A stretch of 64,000 nt of DNA from Kineosporia rhizophila (GCF_021277265.1 NZ_JAJSOH010000002.1:186001-250000); one strand, 5' to 3'. Shown: positions 49,881 through 59,266, numbered from the stretch's first letter. Notes: generated by a model not told the origin, from the sequence alone. Numbers and translations are program-made.

Positions 49881-51440
49881 TCAGTTGGAAGGGGCCTGCT
49901 GACGCGGAGCCCGCGCCGGACGGCTGCCCGCCGGGCGACCCCGGCCGGCACCGTTACCACGCGGGGCGCCACCCTCACGGTGACCACCGCCGCTGTAACC
50001 GGCTCCCCCACCGCCGGACCGGCGACGCTGACCGCCGCCGGCACCCCCGGTGCCCCGGCGCTCGGAGCTGCGCTGCGGCAGAGCCCGCACCACGACGGCC
50101 TCGCCGGACTCGGCCAGCTCGCGGACCACGGCGTGACCCGGGTGCACCGAGTCGGTGGTCGCGGTGACCGAGGCGTCCCGGTGCAGCCGGCTGATCTCGC
50201 GGGACTGGCCCGGCTCGGCGAACGCGACCACGGTGCCCCGGGCCCCGGCGCGCGCGGTGCGGCCGGACCGGTGCAGGTAGTCCTTGTGGTCGCCGGGCAG
50301 GTCGTAGTGCACGACCAGGTCCACGTCGTCGACGTGGATGCCCCGGGCGGCCACGTCGGTGGCGACCAGGACGCGCGGCGAGCCGGCGGCGAAGGCGTCA
50401 AGCGCCCGCTGCCGCTGGTTCTGGTTGAGGTTGCCGTGGATCGCGGTGGCCTCGGCCCCGGCCCGGGACAGCTGGCGGGCCAGCCGGTCGGCGCCGTGCT
50501 TGGTGCGCACGAAGAAGATGGTGCGCGCCGGGCGCACCGCGATCTCGCTGGCGACCAGGAGCTTCTCGGCCGGGCCGCTGAGCGCCAGGACCTTGTGGTC
50601 CATCGCCGTGGCGGCGTCGGTGGTCTGCTTGACCGCGTGGAACGCCGGGTCGGTCAGGTACTCGGTGACCAGCTTGTCCACGCCGCCGTCGAGCGTGGCC
50701 GACAGCAGCAGGCGCTGGGTGTCGGCCGGGGTGGCGTCGAGGATGCGCCGGACCGCGGGCAGGAAGCCCAGGTCGGCCATGTGGTCGGCCTCGTCGAGGA
50801 CACTGATCTCGATCTGCGACAGGTCGGCCGCGCGGCGGTCCATCAGGTCGATCAGGCGGCCCGGGGTGGCGACCACGACGTCCACGCCCCGACGCAGGGC
50901 GTCCATCTGGCGGGAGATCGACAGGCCACCCACGACCGTGGTGACCCGCAGGCCGAGCGGGCGGGCCAGCGGGTTCAGCGCCTCGTTGACCTGACGGGCC
51001 AGCTCACGGGTGGGCACCAGGATGATGGCCCGCGGGGTGGCGGAGACGCGCTGCTTCGGCTCGGCGGCCAGGCGGGCCAGCACCGGGATGCCGAAGGCGA
51101 GGGTCTTGCCCGAGCCGGTCTGGGCCCGGCCGAGTACGTCACGCTTGGCCAGCGCGTCGGGCAGCACCCGGGTCTGGATCGCGAACGGCTTCTCCATGCC
51201 CTCCCCGGCCAGGGCCGAGACGAGCTGACGGGGCAGGCCGAGTTCGACGAACGACAGGTCTGCGGGGGCGGGGGCCTCGGCGGCGGCGATCAGGGCCTGC
51301 TCGAGCGGGCTGGGGCCGGCCTGCGGACGGGGACGCCCGGAGGAACGGCGGGGACCACCCGGACGACCACCCGAGGAACGACGGGAGTTCCCGCCGAAAC
51401 GGGACGCGGACGTGCGGGGACGATCAGAGGTGTACGGCAT
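49881..51440 (-). CDS. DEAD-box RNA helicase, RhlE/CsdA-like
   Basis: A 519-residue protein. Q motif MEKPFAIQTRVLPDAL, motif I AQTGSGKT, Ia PTRELARQV, Ib TPGRLIDL, II LDEADHMAD, III SATL, IV FFVRTKHGA, V TDVAARGIHVD, VI HRSGRTARAG. Basic Arg/Gly/Ser-rich tails at both ends (about 45 N-terminal, 70 C-terminal) bind RNA. It unwinds RNA duplexes in ribosome assembly or RNA decay, often in the cold. A long leader precedes it. Confidence 0.93.
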   Translation of the reverse strand: MPYTSDRPRTSASRFGGNSRRSSGGRPGGPRRSSGRPRPQAGPSPLEQALIAAAEAPAPADLSFVELGLPRQLVSALAGEGMEKPFAIQTRVLPDALAKRDVLGRAQTGSGKTLAFGIPVLARLAAEPKQRVSATPRAIILVPTRELARQVNEALNPLARPLGLRVTTVVGGLSISRQMDALRRGVDVVVATPGRLIDLMDRRAADLSQIEISVLDEADHMADLGFLPAVRRILDATPADTQRLLLSATLDGGVDKLVTEYLTDPAFHAVKQTTDAATAMDHKVLALSGPAEKLLVASEIAVRPARTIFFVRTKHGADRLARQLSRAGAEATAIHGNLNQNQRQRALDAFAAGSPRVLVATDVAARGIHVDDVDLVVHYDLPGDHKDYLHRSGRTARAGARGTVVAFAEPGQSREISRLHRDASVTATTDSVHPGHAVVRELAESGEAVVVRALPQRSSERRGTGGAGGGQRRRSGGGGAGYSGGGHREGGAPRGNGAGRGRPAGSRPARAPRQQAPSN

Positions 51441-51670
51441 GTAGTGCGACTACTCCATCGGTGTGCATGAGGCCACGCCGTTCGGAGACGCCGGGCCCCG
51501 TGTACGGGGCACGACCTGAGGCTCCGGCGGCCGGCTGCGGCCTTGAGACAGTGCCGCGGGAGCGGCCGTGTCTGTGATGGAGCGACTCTTTACGTGCGAC
51601 CACGCGGGCGGCTCGCCCGCGAGAGCGGCGGCGCAGATCGCGACGCCAGGGTGGTTAGCGTAGCAGTGAC
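51441..51670 (-). other. Long 5' leader region of the DEAD-box gene
   Basis: The 318-base gap 51441-51758 has no gene. On the minus strand it holds two stable hairpins, 51603-51621 (8 bp) and 51495-51510 (7 bp), ahead of the ATG at 51440, with GGAG 12 bases upstream of it. A TACGCT box near 51657-51662 could start the RNA. Leaders of this type are common for cold-shock helicases, but no known RNA family was recognised. Confidence 0.45.
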
Positions 51671-51758
51671 TGGATTTCTTCCCGGCGCCGACGATCTTTC
51701 TGGGAGCTGTCCGGCTCGCGAACCGTGCGTGACCTGTGATCACCCGGTGCCGGTGGGC

Positions 51759-53084
51759 TCACTCCAACGGCCCACCGGGCCGGCCCAGCACCCGGTCGAG
51801 GTAGGCGTTGGAGAACAGCCCCTCGGGGTCGAGCCGGTCACGCAGCGCAGCGAACTCGTCGAGCAGGGGGTACACCCGGCGCAGGGCCTCGGCGTCCAGG
51901 CCGTGGATCTTCCCCCAGTGCGGCCGGCCGCCGTAGTCGGCCATGATGCGCTCGACCGCGCCGAAGTAGGCGGTGTGGTCCGAGCCGGCCGGAACGTGCA
52001 CGGCGATGAAGGCGGTCTCCCGCCCGGAGGCCATCGACAACGGGATGTCGTCCGGTGCCAGCACGCGGATCTCGACCGGGAAGGGGATCCGCCAGCCGGA
52101 GCTCTCCACCGCGTCCCGCACCCGCCGCATCGCCTCCGGCAGGGCCGCCCGCGGGATCGCGTACTCCATCTCCTTGAACCGGACCCGGCGGTTGGTGGTG
52201 AAAACCCGCTCCGAGCGGTCGGTGTAGGTGCGCGAGCCCCAGAACCGCACGGCCACCCGGTTCAGCGGCACCACGGCGGCCGGGACCCGCCGGCCGGTGG
52301 CCACCATCACCCGGAACACGTCGTTGGCCATCAGTTCCTCGTCGAACCAGGTGCGCATCCGGCCCAGCGGCGCCAGCCCCTCCTCCAGTGGCCGCCGGGT
52401 CTTGTAGCGGGTCTGCACCCGGTCGGTGTGGGGGAACCAGTACAGCTCGAAATGGTCGATGCCGTCGGCCAGTTCGCCGAACTGGTCGAGCACCTCGAAC
52501 AGCGGGCGGGAGACCTCCTCGACCTCCAGCGCGAAGGCCGGCACGGTCTGCAGGGTGACGTTCGCGACCACCCCGAGCGCCCCCAGGTTCACCCGCGCGA
52601 ACTCGAACACGTAAGGGTTCTCGGCGGCCGAGCAGCGCAGCACCTCACCGTCGGCGGTGACCAGTTCGAGCGCGCGCAGCTGGGTGGAGAAGGCGCCGTG
52701 CCGGGCGCCGGTGCCGTGCGTGCCGGTGGCCAGCGCCCCGGCGACCGTCTGACGGTCGATGTCGCCGAGGTTGGTGATCGCCCGCCCGGCCGCGCTGAGC
52801 AGGTCGTTCAGCCGGTGCAGGGGCATTCCGGCCTCGACCGTGACCAGGCCGGTGGTGGTGTCGAGGCTGAGTACACCGGCGTGCCGGTCGAGGCGCACCT
52901 GCACGTCTTCCGGGCAGGCGATGCCGGAGAACGAGTGGCTGGAGCCGACCGGGCGCAGACGCCGGCCCTGGGCCGCGGCCTCCCGCACCGCATCGGCGAT
53001 CTCGGCGGTGCCGCGCGGGCTCACCACCGTGCAGCCGGCTCGTTCGCATCCCGCCCAGTTGGACCACTCGGCCGCACCGTTCAC
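51759..53084 (-). CDS. FAD-linked sugar-lactone oxidase (D-arabinono-1,4-lactone oxidase family)
   Basis: A 441-residue protein. The PP-loop GSSHSFSGIA carries a His able to bind FAD covalently; the FAD domain continues AGMPLHRLNDLLSAAG, TVAGALATGTHGTG and NLGALGVVANVTL. The C-terminal ALO domain has ELYWFPHTDRVQTRY and GRPHWGKIHGL. It oxidises a sugar lactone or alditol with oxygen, giving hydrogen peroxide. GTG 53084 follows GGGGG and gives the usual length. Confidence 0.87.
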   Translation of the reverse strand: MNGAAEWSNWAGCERAGCTVVSPRGTAEIADAVREAAAQGRRLRPVGSSHSFSGIACPEDVQVRLDRHAGVLSLDTTTGLVTVEAGMPLHRLNDLLSAAGRAITNLGDIDRQTVAGALATGTHGTGARHGAFSTQLRALELVTADGEVLRCSAAENPYVFEFARVNLGALGVVANVTLQTVPAFALEVEEVSRPLFEVLDQFGELADGIDHFELYWFPHTDRVQTRYKTRRPLEEGLAPLGRMRTWFDEELMANDVFRVMVATGRRVPAAVVPLNRVAVRFWGSRTYTDRSERVFTTNRRVRFKEMEYAIPRAALPEAMRRVRDAVESSGWRIPFPVEIRVLAPDDIPLSMASGRETAFIAVHVPAGSDHTAYFGAVERIMADYGGRPHWGKIHGLDAEALRRVYPLLDEFAALRDRLDPEGLFSNAYLDRVLGRPGGPLE

Positions 53085-53221
53085 CGCGACGCCCCCATCA
53101 GCCGATGCAACGAAATAGGACAAGCGTTCAGATCGCCATAGCTTGACCCTCCCGACCAGGCGAGTCAACGGTTTCCGGCAACCGCTTGACCGATTCGCGG
53201 CGATACGTCGACGCTTGCCCC

Positions 53222-54436
53222 ATGACCGCGCCCCCCTCCCCCGAGGCGACCAAGGTCCGGCTGGACACCGCCACGGCCCACCTCGACCCACCGGTCGCGG
53301 TGGTCGACCTGCCCGCCCTGGACGCGAACGTGGCCGATCTGCGGCGCCGGGCCGCGGGTAAGCCGATCCGCCTGGCCAGCAAGTCGATCCGGTGCCGCGC
53401 CGTGCTCGAGCGGGTGCACGCCGAGCCGGGTTTCGCCGGCGTCCTGGGCTACACCCTGAGCGAGGCGATCTGGCTGGCCACCGATCCCACCCACCCGTTC
53501 GAGGACGTGGTGGTCGGCTACCCCACCGCCGAGCGGGAGGCCCTGCGGCGACTGGCGGCCGACGAGACCGCCCGGCAGCGGGTCACCCTGATGGTCGACT
53601 CGGCCGAGCAACTCGACTTCGTCGACGCGGTAGCGCCCGGCCATCCGGAGTTCCAGGTCTGCCTGGATCTGGACGCCTCCCTGCGGGTGGCCGGCGGGCG
53701 GGTGCACATCGGCACCCGTCGCTCCGGCGTCTTCACCGCGGAGGACGCGCGGGCGATGGCCCGTACGATCGGCGCCCGGGCGGGTTTCCGGCTGACCGGC
53801 CTGATGGCCTACGAGGGGCAGGTCGCCGGTCTGGGCAACCGCCCTCCGGGCAAACCTCTCTACGGCCTGGCCGTCACTGCGATGCAAGCGTTTTCGGTGC
53901 GCGAGCTGGCGCAGCGGCGCGGCGAGGTGGTTGCTGCGGTGAGCGCCGAGTATCCGCTGCGCTTTGTGAACGGCGGTGGCACGGGCAGTTTGGAGACGAC
54001 GGCGGCCGAGGCGGCGGTGACCGAACTGACGGCCGGGTCGGGTCTGTACGGGCCGGGCCTCTTCGACGGCTACCGGCACTTCAGCCCGGCTCCGGCCGCC
54101 CTGTTCGGCACCGACGTGGTCCGCCGTCCCGGCCCGGGGTTCGTCACCGTCACCGGTGGCGGCTGGATCGCCTCCGGCCCGGTCGGCACCGACCGGGTGC
54201 CGATTCCCACCTATCCGCAGGCTCTTTCGCTGATCAAGACGGAAGGAGCCGGCGAGGTGCAGACGCCGCTGCACGGGGCCGGCGCCGACGCTCTGCAGAT
54301 CGGCGACCGGGTCTGGTTCCGGCACGCCAAGGCCGGCGAGCTGGCCGAGCACGTGGCCGCCCTCCAGCTGGTGGCGGCCGACGGCAGCACCCAGGAGGTA
54401 CCCACGTATCGTGGCGAGGACAAGCATTTCCTCTGA
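53222..54436 (+). CDS. Amino acid deaminase/aldolase (D-threonine-aldolase-like)
   Basis: A 404-residue fold-type III PLP protein. The N-terminal barrel starts PPVAVVDLPALDANVADL, with the PLP Lys in IRLASKSIR; FVNGGGTGS binds phosphate. The C-terminal beta domain ends with DRVWFRHAKAGELAEHV, whose His/Asp pattern fits the metal site of D-threonine aldolases. ATG 53222 has no clear ribosome site. It is followed 28 bases later by a D-amino-acid oxidase gene. Confidence 0.82.
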   Translation: MTAPPSPEATKVRLDTATAHLDPPVAVVDLPALDANVADLRRRAAGKPIRLASKSIRCRAVLERVHAEPGFAGVLGYTLSEAIWLATDPTHPFEDVVVGYPTAEREALRRLAADETARQRVTLMVDSAEQLDFVDAVAPGHPEFQVCLDLDASLRVAGGRVHIGTRRSGVFTAEDARAMARTIGARAGFRLTGLMAYEGQVAGLGNRPPGKPLYGLAVTAMQAFSVRELAQRRGEVVAAVSAEYPLRFVNGGGTGSLETTAAEAAVTELTAGSGLYGPGLFDGYRHFSPAPAALFGTDVVRRPGPGFVTVTGGGWIASGPVGTDRVPIPTYPQALSLIKTEGAGEVQTPLHGAGADALQIGDRVWFRHAKAGELAEHVAALQLVAADGSTQEVPTYRGEDKHFL

Positions 54437-54464
54437 GTCCTGATCCGAGTCCTGAGGAGAACCG

Positions 54465-55412
54465 ATGGCCGACGTGGTGGTGGCCGGTGGCGGGATCATC
54501 GGACTGACCTCGGCGGTGCGGCTGCTCGAGGCCGGCCACCGGGTCAAGGTCCTGAGCGCGCACCCACCGGAGCAGACCGTCTCCTCGATCGCGGCCGCGG
54601 TCTGGTACCCGACGCACTTCGACGCCGACGACCGGCTGCTGCGCTGGGGGCAGCAGGCCCTGACCGAACTGACCCGGCAGGCGGGCGAAGGGGTGCCCGG
54701 GGTGACCATGCGGGCCAGCCGGATGCTGCTGCGAGGCCTGACCGCCCGCCCGTGGTGGGCCATCGGCGTCCCTGAATTCCGCCTGGAACCGCCGCCCGAA
54801 CGGCGATTCACCGGCGAGTGGCAGTTCACCGTGCCGGCCGTGCAGACCCGTTCCTACCTGTACTGGCTGATCGAGGTGGTGGAGGCGCTCGGCGGCACGA
54901 TCGAGCGGCGGCAGCTGACTTCCCTGGCCGAGGCCGCCACTTCGGCCGACGTGGTGGTCAACGCGACCGGGCTGGCTGCCGGGGCGCTCGTGCCGGACGC
55001 GGCGGTGCATCCGATCCGGGGCCGCATCCTGGTGCTGAGCAATCCGGGCATCACGGTCTCGGTGCGCGACGAGGACGATCCGGAGGGCGGCGTCTACGTG
55101 CACCCGCGCAGCCGCGACGTGGTGGTGGGCGGCACTTTCGAACCAGGTCAGGACGACATCTCCCCCGACGCCTCGGTCACCGACTCGATCCTGCGGCGCT
55201 GTACCACGCTGGTGCCCGAACTGGCCCAGGCCCGCGTCCTGCGCGAGGTGGCCGGACTACGCCCGGGACGGCACGGCGGGCCGCGGCTGGAAGAAGACGC
55301 CCGTCCGCTGCCCGGCGGGGTACGGCTGATCCACTGCTACGGGCACGGCGGGGCAGGCATCACGCTGAGCTGGGGCTGCGCCGACGAGGTCACTGCCTTG
55401 GTGCAGAGCTGA
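54465..55412 (+). CDS. D-amino-acid oxidase
   Basis: A 315-residue FAD enzyme that deaminates D-amino acids to keto acids with H2O2. FAD loop VVVAGGGIIGLTSAVRLLEAG; SSIAAAVWYPTH near residue 40; NATGLAAG; and the substrate-site GLRPGRHGGPRLE and CYGHGGAGITLSWG, with Arg and Tyr as in DAAO. Length is slightly short of yeast DAAO and lacks a peroxisome signal, as expected. GAGGAG precedes ATG 54465. Confidence 0.9.
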   Translation: MADVVVAGGGIIGLTSAVRLLEAGHRVKVLSAHPPEQTVSSIAAAVWYPTHFDADDRLLRWGQQALTELTRQAGEGVPGVTMRASRMLLRGLTARPWWAIGVPEFRLEPPPERRFTGEWQFTVPAVQTRSYLYWLIEVVEALGGTIERRQLTSLAEAATSADVVVNATGLAAGALVPDAAVHPIRGRILVLSNPGITVSVRDEDDPEGGVYVHPRSRDVVVGGTFEPGQDDISPDASVTDSILRRCTTLVPELAQARVLREVAGLRPGRHGGPRLEEDARPLPGGVRLIHCYGHGGAGITLSWGCADEVTALVQS

Positions 55413-55426
55413 AGCGGGCAGCGGTG

Positions 55427-55457
55427 CGGGTCCCACCCGCTGCCAGGGTGGGACCCG
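55427..55457. terminator. Bidirectional terminator
   Basis: A 12-bp perfect stem with a 7-base loop between the convergent D-amino-acid oxidase and Gln-rich protein genes. Confidence 0.8.
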
Positions 55458-55477
55458 TACCGTGACTACACCTGCTG

Positions 55478-56017
55478 CTACAGCTGGGTATCGATCTCAC
55501 TCCCTGACTGGGTAAGGGTCACCGTGACGCTGGAGACCTCCAGGCCGGTTACTTCTTCCATCTGCTGGAACTCCTGGAGTGCCTCCTGGACCGAGCTCAC
55601 CGTGGTGTTCTCGTTCAGGAAGGCGTTCACGGCACTCTGGTCAAGTTGCCGATCGAGTGCCTGCTGCTGATCGACTCTGTTCTGATCGGCGGTCACCTCC
55701 TGGGACGCTTCCAGGGCCTGATCCGCGAGGATCACGTCCTGCAGCTGGGCCTGCTGGATCCCGAAGGCCTCCAGCGCGGCCTGGTTGGCATCGGCCCGTT
55801 GCTGTGCCTCCTGCTGGGCCACCAGCTGGGCCTCACGCTCGGCCTGACGGTCCAGGGTCGCCTGCTGCGCCTCTCCCCGGTCCGCGAGACGGGCCTGAAG
55901 GTCCGTCGCGGCCTGGGCCTCCTGAGTACGCAACTCGTTCTGCTGGGCGAGGAACTGGGCCTGCTGGCTGATCGCTGTGCTGGTTTCCCCGAGGTCACCG
56001 ATGGGGCCGACAGTCAT
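55478..56017 (-). CDS. Gln/Ala/Glu-rich coiled-coil protein, unknown
   Basis: A 179-residue protein with no family I recognise. Residues 15-125 are about one quarter Gln in heptad-like stretches (AQFLAQQNELRTQEAQAATD, then EREAQLVAQQEAQQRAD), so a long coiled coil is likely. The C-terminal 40 residues (VSSVQEALQEFQQMEEV, then VSSVTVTLTQSGSEIDTQL) look globular. No signal peptide or membrane segment. ATG 56017 has GAGG 7 bases upstream; 56053 is the alternative. Confidence 0.7.
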   Translation of the reverse strand: MTVGPIGDLGETSTAISQQAQFLAQQNELRTQEAQAATDLQARLADRGEAQQATLDRQAEREAQLVAQQEAQQRADANQAALEAFGIQQAQLQDVILADQALEASQEVTADQNRVDQQQALDRQLDQSAVNAFLNENTTVSSVQEALQEFQQMEEVTGLEVSSVTVTLTQSGSEIDTQL

Positions 56018-56082
56018 GTCTGTACCTCGATTCTCGCTCGTGGTGACGGACAACCCAAGCTTCGGCCAGAACCGCCGGATCG

Positions 56083-56739
56083 TTATCCCCCGGGTGCGCC
56101 GATCGGCGGAACCGGCGCGTCGATTCCCCCGGCCGGGCCAGTCTGCGATTGCGGTCCGGCCGGGCCCGCAGTCGAATCCACCGCCGCCTGGATCACCGGG
56201 GCCAGCAGGGCCACCATCTCCTCCCGAGGGGCCGAGGCCAGCGGCTCCACCCGGATCACGTAGCGGGACATCATGATCCCGACGATCTGGGCGAAGGCCC
56301 GGGCGGCCTGCGGCCGGGGAGTGCCGAAGGCCTGCTCCAGCCGGGGCATCAGGATCTGCTCCAGCACGCTGCGCAGGATGCCGGCCCCCAGCTCACCGGT
56401 CATCGCCCCGCGCAGCAGGGCCAGCAGCGGCGCCCGGCGTTCCTCGTCCTCCCAGACCCCGACGACGAGCCCGGCCAGCCGCTGCCCGAACTGTTCTCTC
56501 GGCCCGGCCGCGAGCAGTTCGGGCAGCACCTCGAACGGGTTCACCGGAAAGTCCACCGAGGCGATGAAGACCTGTTCCTTGGACTTGAAGAAATGGTGCA
56601 CCAGAGCGGGATTCACCCCGGCGTCGGCCGCGATCGCGCGGATCGTGGTGCCCTCGTAGCCCCGGTCGGAGAAGAGTTTTCTTGCGGCGGCGAGGATCTC
56701 GTCGCGCGTGCCGGAGTTTCCCGGCCGCCGTCCGGCCAC
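56083..56739 (-). CDS. TetR-family regulator of the ABC transporter
   Basis: A 218-residue protein. N-terminal helix-turn-helix: EILAAARKLFSDRGYEGTTIRAIAADAGVNPALVHHFFKSKE split over helices 1-4. The C-terminal domain resembles TetR_C group 17-like regulators of actinobacterial transporters. The Gly/Pro tail is disordered. GTG 56739 starts 14 bases beyond the permease stop, so it is the last gene of the ABC operon. Confidence 0.9.
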   Translation of the reverse strand: MAGRRPGNSGTRDEILAAARKLFSDRGYEGTTIRAIAADAGVNPALVHHFFKSKEQVFIASVDFPVNPFEVLPELLAAGPREQFGQRLAGLVVGVWEDEERRAPLLALLRGAMTGELGAGILRSVLEQILMPRLEQAFGTPRPQAARAFAQIVGIMMSRYVIRVEPLASAPREEMVALLAPVIQAAVDSTAGPAGPQSQTGPAGGIDAPVPPIGAPGG

Positions 56740-56753
56740 TTGCCATCACGTCC

Positions 56754-57482
56754 TTACGCCGTCCTGCGGCGCAGTGTCACCGCCCCCAGCCCGAGGGCGA
56801 GCACCACCGCCGTGGCCACGATACCCAGATCCCGCGCCAGGTCCTCGTTCGAGCCGGCTGCGATCAGCCCGACCGCCTCCACCGCGTACGAGAGCGGGAA
56901 CACCGCCGAGACCGCCTCCAGCACCGGGTTCATCGCCTCCCGGGGCACGAAAAGGCCGCACAGCAGCACCTGCGGCATGACCACCAGAGGCATGAACTGC
57001 ACGGCCTGGAACTCGCTGCTGGCGAAAGCGCTGGTGAACAGGCCCAGGGCGGTGCCGAGCAGGGCGTTCAGCGCGGCCACGAAGATCAGCAGGCCGGCCG
57101 AGGAGGCCACGTCCAGCCCCAGCCCGGCCACCGTGACCAGGACCAGGATCCCGACCTGGAGCAGGGCGGTCAGGCCGAAGGCGAGGGCGTAGCCGAGCAG
57201 CAGGTCGGCGCGGCCCAGCGGCATGGTCATCAGGCGTTCCAGCGTGCCGTCGCGCCGCTCGCGCAGGGTCACCACCGAGGACACCAGGAACATCACGGTG
57301 AACGGGAAGATGCCGATCAGCGCGGGCCCGGCCCGGTCGAAGCGCTCCGGCTCGTCCAGCACGTAGCGCAGCAGCACCATCAGGACCGAGGGGAAGAGCA
57401 CGAGCAGGGCGACGGTGCGCCGGTCGTGCGCCAGCTGCTGCAGCACCCGGTGGGCGGTGGCCCAGATCCGCCGGGCGCTCAC
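56754..57482 (-). CDS. ABC-2 type permease
   Basis: A 242-residue protein with six transmembrane segments and the ABC-2 signature LRERRDGTLERLMTMPLGRADLLLG split around residue 75; FVPREAMNPVLEAVSAVFPLSYAVEAV closes the domain. It exports an unknown compound. GTG 57482 overlaps the ATPase stop by 4 bases. Confidence 0.9.
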   Translation of the reverse strand: MSARRIWATAHRVLQQLAHDRRTVALLVLFPSVLMVLLRYVLDEPERFDRAGPALIGIFPFTVMFLVSSVVTLRERRDGTLERLMTMPLGRADLLLGYALAFGLTALLQVGILVLVTVAGLGLDVASSAGLLIFVAALNALLGTALGLFTSAFASSEFQAVQFMPLVVMPQVLLCGLFVPREAMNPVLEAVSAVFPLSYAVEAVGLIAAGSNEDLARDLGIVATAVVLALGLGAVTLRRRTA

Positions 57483-58198
57483 GCCGCCACCTCCGCACTG
57501 TGCACCAGGCTCACGAAACCTCGCTCGGCATCCGGTTCTCCGGTGCGTTCCAGCAGGCGGGCGGGGGTGTCGTGGAACAGCAGCCGGCCCTCGCGCAGCA
57601 GCATCAGCCGGTCGCACCGCTGTGCCTCGTCCATCGCGTGGCTGGAGATCAGCAGGGTCACGCCGTCTGCGGCCAGATCACCGAAGAGCTGCCACAGTTC
57701 GGCCCGCAGCACCGGGTCCAGCCCGACCGTGGGCTCGTCCAGCACGATCAGCCGGCTGCGGCCGAGCAGGGCCACGGCCAGGCTGACCCGCGAGCGCTGC
57801 CCCCCGGAGAGCGCCCCGGCCAGCTGGTTCTCCCGGCCGGTGAGCCCGACCAGATCGATCGCCCGGCGCACCTCGGCCGGGTCGTCGCGGCGGACCGCGG
57901 CGAAGTAGCGCAGGTTCTGGGCCACGGTGAGATCGGGATAGACGGCGGCGCTCTGCCCCGAGTACCCCACCTGCCGGCGCAGGGCCGGTGAACCGGCCGG
58001 ATGTCCGAGCACGGTGATCGAGCCGCCGGAGATGCGCTGCACCCCGACCAGCGCCCGGATCAGCGTGCTCTTGCCCGACCCGCTGGGCCCGATCAGCCCG
58101 GTGACCTGCCCGGCGGGCAGGTCCGCATCGATGCCGTGCAGCACCTCACGGCCGCTCCGGGTCACCCGCAGGCCCCGGACCTGGATTGAATTAGTCAT
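57479..58198 (-). CDS. ABC transporter ATPase
   Basis: A 239-residue protein. Walker A GPSGSGKST, Q-loop GYSGQSAAVYP, signature LSGGQRSRVSLA, Walker B LIVLDEPTVGLD and switch His in SSHAMDEA. It pairs with the ABC-2 permease and belongs to the DrrA-like drug export group. ATG 58198 lies within an AT-rich dyad. First gene of the three-gene operon. Confidence 0.93.
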   Translation of the reverse strand: MTNSIQVRGLRVTRSGREVLHGIDADLPAGQVTGLIGPSGSGKSTLIRALVGVQRISGGSITVLGHPAGSPALRRQVGYSGQSAAVYPDLTVAQNLRYFAAVRRDDPAEVRRAIDLVGLTGRENQLAGALSGGQRSRVSLAVALLGRSRLIVLDEPTVGLDPVLRAELWQLFGDLAADGVTLLISSHAMDEAQRCDRLMLLREGRLLFHDTPARLLERTGEPDAERGFVSLVHSAEVAA

Positions 58199-58208
58199 GT
58201 GTTTAATT
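58189..58208 (-). promoter_or_regulatory. AT-rich dyad over the ATPase start
   Basis: AATTA (58189-58193), 10 bases, TAATT (58204-58208), an AT island in very GC-rich DNA, centred on the ATPase start codon. Likely operator for the operon's own TetR protein. Confidence 0.45.
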
Positions 58209-58250
58209 TGCTCCTGGGCCGGATGCCTGTCAACGCCCCCGGGCAAAACG

Positions 58251-58282
58251 GCAGGGCCCGGGTCGGACGACCCGGGCCCTGC
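58251..58282 (-). terminator. Strong hairpin terminator after the CE7 esterase operon
   Basis: A 14-bp perfect GC stem with a GGAC tetraloop, 14 bases beyond the esterase stop; GTTTTG follows on the minus strand. Confidence 0.85.
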
Positions 58283-58296
58283 GGTGACGGAACTAC

Positions 58297-59250
58297 TCAG
58301 GCGAAGAAGGTACGCAGCCAGTCGTACTGCTCCAGCTGCTGGTACGCCTGACCGCCCTCGTGCTGGTTGTAGGCGTACTCCCGGATGCTCTTCTCGCCCT
58401 CCCAGGCGTTGTAGGCGCCGTACACCGTGGAGGGCGGGCAGGTCGGGTCCATCAGGGCGACCGAGAACAAGGCCGGCACGCGACCGTCCCGGGCGAAGTT
58501 GACCGCGTCCAGGTACGACAGGGTCTCGAACAGGCGGTCGGTGCGTTCCCGGCGGCGGGCCAGGAACCGCACGAGCTCGTCGTAGGGCGAGGTCGCGCTG
58601 ATCCAGGCCGCGCGGGGGAAGTCGCACAGGAACGGCACGTCCGAGAGCACCGCCTGAGCACCCCCGAGCACACCGCCGGAGATGGCCAGACCGCCTCCCT
58701 GGCTGACCCCGGTGACCACCACCTGCGAGGAGTCGACCGAGGCCAGACCCCGGGCGGCGTCGACCGCCAGGGCCGCGTCGGTGATCAGGCGGCGGTAGTA
58801 GTGGTTCTCGGGCGAGTCCCAGCCCTGGGTGAGGAAGCCGGGCACCGAGGGGCTGACCGAGCCGGCCACGTCGTCAGTGTCGCCGCCCTGGCCCCGGGTG
58901 TCCATCACGAAGTGTGCGTACCCGCCCTGCGCCCAGGTGGTCCGCTCGTGCGGCAGACCCCGGCCGCCGGTGTAGCCGATGTACTCGACGACTCCCGGCA
59001 GCGGCCCCTCCCCGCGGTTGGCCGGCAGGTGCAGCCAGCCCTTCACCGGCTGACCGCCGAACCCGGCGAACGTCACGTCCCAGGTGTCCACCGTGGTCAG
59101 GCGGTTGTCCACGGGCTCCAGCCGGGTCTCGAACCCGGCCGCCCGGGACTCCTTCAGGGTGCGCTGCCAGAACTCCTCGAAGTCGTCCGGCCGGGGCACC
59201 TCCGACCGGTACGTACGTAGCTCGGACAGCGGAAGATCGGCGTATCCCAC
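58297..59250 (-). CDS. Acetylxylan esterase / cephalosporin-C deacetylase (CE7)
   Basis: A 317-residue esterase that removes acetyl groups from xylo-oligosaccharides or similar sugars. CE7 marks: RGQGGDT, nucleophile GVSQGGGLA, acid ALMDPTCPPST and His in YNQHEGG. It has no signal peptide, so it acts in the cytoplasm. GTG 59250 follows GAGAGGG. Last gene of a four-gene operon, before a strong terminator. Confidence 0.9.
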   Translation of the reverse strand: MGYADLPLSELRTYRSEVPRPDDFEEFWQRTLKESRAAGFETRLEPVDNRLTTVDTWDVTFAGFGGQPVKGWLHLPANRGEGPLPGVVEYIGYTGGRGLPHERTTWAQGGYAHFVMDTRGQGGDTDDVAGSVSPSVPGFLTQGWDSPENHYYRRLITDAALAVDAARGLASVDSSQVVVTGVSQGGGLAISGGVLGGAQAVLSDVPFLCDFPRAAWISATSPYDELVRFLARRRERTDRLFETLSYLDAVNFARDGRVPALFSVALMDPTCPPSTVYGAYNAWEGEKSIREYAYNQHEGGQAYQQLEQYDWLRTFFA

Positions 59251-59266
59251 GGTTTTCCCTCTCGTC

